A stretch of 64,000 bases of DNA from Mesorhizobium sp. B1-1-8 (GTDB taxonomy: Bacteria; Pseudomonadota; Alphaproteobacteria; Rhizobiales; Rhizobiaceae). The number at the start of each line of letters is the position of its first letter. Positions within the stretch are counted from its first letter, which is position 1. Positions 62,988-64,000 of this stretch are shown piece after piece. The position numbers and the translations under genes are program-made. The DNA is taken from positions 3,077,501 to 3,141,500 of the forward strand of contig NZ_CP083956.1 of assembly GCF_006442795.2 (NCBI RefSeq). The letters are read 5' to 3'. A model generated the notes under the pieces. That model ran no database searches. It was not told the DNA's origin and was given only the letters and a program-made list of their open reading frames with translations.

Positions 62988-63149
62988 CTACGCCTCTAGG
63001 TCGTCGATTGGGTACAGAACGGCCTTGCCGATTTTTATGAACGAGGGGCCGATCTTCATCGCTCGCCAGTTTCTAAGTGTCCCAACCGACACGCCGCCAC
63101 GGTAACGCTCTGCCACTTCTTCGGCAGTAAGGAATTTGCTCTCGGCCAT
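62988..63149 (-). CDS. excisionase-like helix-turn-helix protein (53 aa)
   Basis: The start at 63149 follows a perfect GGAGGAAAC. MAESKFLTAEEVAERYRGGV, SVGTLRNWRAMKIGPSFIKI and GKAVLYPIDDLEA form the MerR-like winged helix of excisionase-type proteins (AlpA/Xis/RdfS group): the T.eEvAeryr motif, the W.R...GP.f.kig wing and the Y...Dle end. Such proteins direct excision or control transfer genes of integrative elements. It lies near a regulator and the truncated ribbon-helix-helix gene. Confidence 0.8.
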   Translation of the reverse strand: MAESKFLTAEEVAERYRGGVSVGTLRNWRAMKIGPSFIKIGKAVLYPIDDLEA

Positions 63150-63607
63150 GTTTCCTCCTTCTAGGAGCGGGACCAACGCCGCGTTATCATTCTTGAGCCA
63201 AGCGCAAGAGCCCATGTTAAATTCTGTCGTCACTCAGCATGAGCGCTACTCGCGGCGACGTTCGGTCACCCTGCACGAAGTGATGCAATGTTGGCGCGCG
63301 GGGTGGGAAGCACAATGTGGGAGGCGTAGGGAAACTCGCCTACTCTCGGATAGAAATCGGCTGGGTGGAATGACGTTCGCGGCAGTCGGGAATTACCTCA
63401 AAGGAAGGGCCGGCGTTTTCACTAGGAAGACGCTTCACATCCGCAGAAATGCGCGATCCGATCGACGTCGCTGTCGTAACCTGTAGCGGTCTGTCGCTGC
63501 CTTGCCGGCACAAACGGTGGAAATGCGAGAGCAACGCAGTGCCTATGAGGGTCCTACTCAGTCAGCCGGAGAATCCTGGCCGGTATGTTGGGAAAGTCCC
63601 GGCCGAC
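63150..63607. other. 458-bp gap with no convincing gene
   Basis: Several open frames (for example 63136-63486 plus) are rich in arginine and show no family. The trbB gene that normally follows the ribbon-helix-helix gene in conjugation regions is not found here. Confidence 0.4.
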
Positions 63608-64000
63608 TTATCCATCCCTTGGCGTCAAGCCGATATCTTCAGAAATCTCCTGACGGAGCTTGGGCCCCTTCGCCAACCTGCGGCCGAGCGCGGTGACAAA
63701 TTGGTCGTACCGTTCGCCCGCCTTGGCACGCGCAGCCTGCGCCGCGGGTTCTGGGAGAGCTGGCGTCGTCGTCAGCCAGAAGCGAATGAACACCGCCAGC
63801 GTCTCGATCGCGATGCCGACATCGCGCTCCATCCTCGTCATGCGGCGATCAAGCAGGTCGATCCGCTTCGTGATGGCAGCTTCCTGTCGCTCGGCCGCGT
63901 CAGGCGACAGGAAAGATTCGATCGCCGCTTCAGCAACGAGTGAACGGGAATGATCTCGCCGCGCTGCATGTTCGGCGAGCCGGTTCATCACGACCGGATC
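63608..64000 (-). CDS. ribbon-helix-helix (CopG-type) protein of conjugation-region type, N-terminus beyond window
   Basis: The frame is open to the right edge (DPVVMNRLAEHAARRDHSRS, LVAEAAIESFLSPD), the last part of a CopG-like ribbon-helix-helix in which a helix R.d.SrSlvaeaAi.sfls is typical. The C-terminal part (ERQEAAITKRIDLLDRRMTR, VFIRFWLTTTPALPEPAAQA, AGERYDQFVTALGRRLAKGP) matches the regulator often found between traG and trbB in rhizobial and sphingomonad integrative elements. The first residues lie outside the window. Confidence 0.7.
   Translation of the reverse strand, partial: DPVVMNRLAEHAARRDHSRSLVAEAAIESFLSPDAAERQEAAITKRIDLLDRRMTRMERDVGIAIETLAVFIRFWLTTTPALPEPAAQAARAKAGERYDQFVTALGRRLAKGPKLRQEISEDIGLTPRDG

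Noticed and set aside
1..64000. CRISPR arrays, rRNA or tRNA genes
   Set aside because: No regularly spaced repeats and no recognisable structural RNA were found by reading both strands; a dedicated search could still find a short tRNA.

Overview
The window reads as accessory DNA of an alphaproteobacterium, most probably Rhizobiales near Mesorhizobium. Evidence: small families typical of that group at the left end (a DUF982 protein, a DUF768 remnant, a DUF3606-like protein, a zinc-ribbon remnant), a high-GC style of coding, many AraC/LysR/LacI regulators, and an excisionase-like gene plus a ribbon-helix-helix gene of the conjugation-region type at the right end. The genus is an inference; no rRNA, tRNA or CRISPR array was seen.

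Layout. 1-3.3 kb: the tail of a CapA-like protein, then a patch of very small rhizobial genes, three of which are broken by frameshifts. 3.4-8.1 kb: an AraC regulator and a three-gene molybdenum hydroxylase operon of the PaoABC type. 8.6-11.1 kb: a sugar-binding protein and a LacI regulator with a visible promoter and overlapping operator. 11.2-17.7 kb: regulators (three AraC, one large winged-helix/NB-ARC-like/TPR protein) around a truncated TPP-enzyme remnant. 18-25.9 kb: a seven-gene CoA-thioester catabolic operon (acyl-CoA dehydrogenase, hydratase, CoA-transferase, isomerase-like crotonase, YWTD beta-propeller, hydroxyacyl dehydrogenase, acyl-CoA ligase). 26.5-33 kb: type II NADH dehydrogenase, an odd histidine kinase, and a GMC dehydrogenase / triheme cytochrome c / Tat-type small subunit operon. 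33.2-40.7 kb: an MscS channel with a cyclic-nucleotide-like domain, and an export operon with two HlyD adaptors, a double ABC-2 permease without ATPase, and a patatin lipoprotein. 41.4-45.3 kb: cyoABCD, a bo3-type quinol oxidase. 45.7-51.7 kb: an unrecognised 467-residue protein with an MFS exporter, an AraC and a LysR regulator and a methyltransferase-like enzyme, possibly a small-molecule pathway.

52.1-60.2 kb is the most interesting part. A 1529-residue protein joins an N-terminal restriction-endonuclease-like domain, a long helical repeat region and two C-terminal PIN-like regions. It overlaps a 638-residue partner of unknown function. Immediately after lie a truncated tyrosine-recombinase fragment and a stand-alone PD-(D/E)XK-like nuclease gene. 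I read this as a candidate undescribed anti-phage or anti-plasmid system carried by a mobile element. 60.5-64 kb holds two XRE regulators (one with paired operators, one with its ribosome binding site inside an inverted repeat), a Tat-type secreted protein, the excisionase-like gene and the truncated ribbon-helix-helix gene.

The respiratory parts fit together: the GMC dehydrogenase, Ndh and the acyl-CoA dehydrogenase feed electrons to the quinone pool or its donors, and the bo3 oxidase drains it. This link is inferred from family knowledge.
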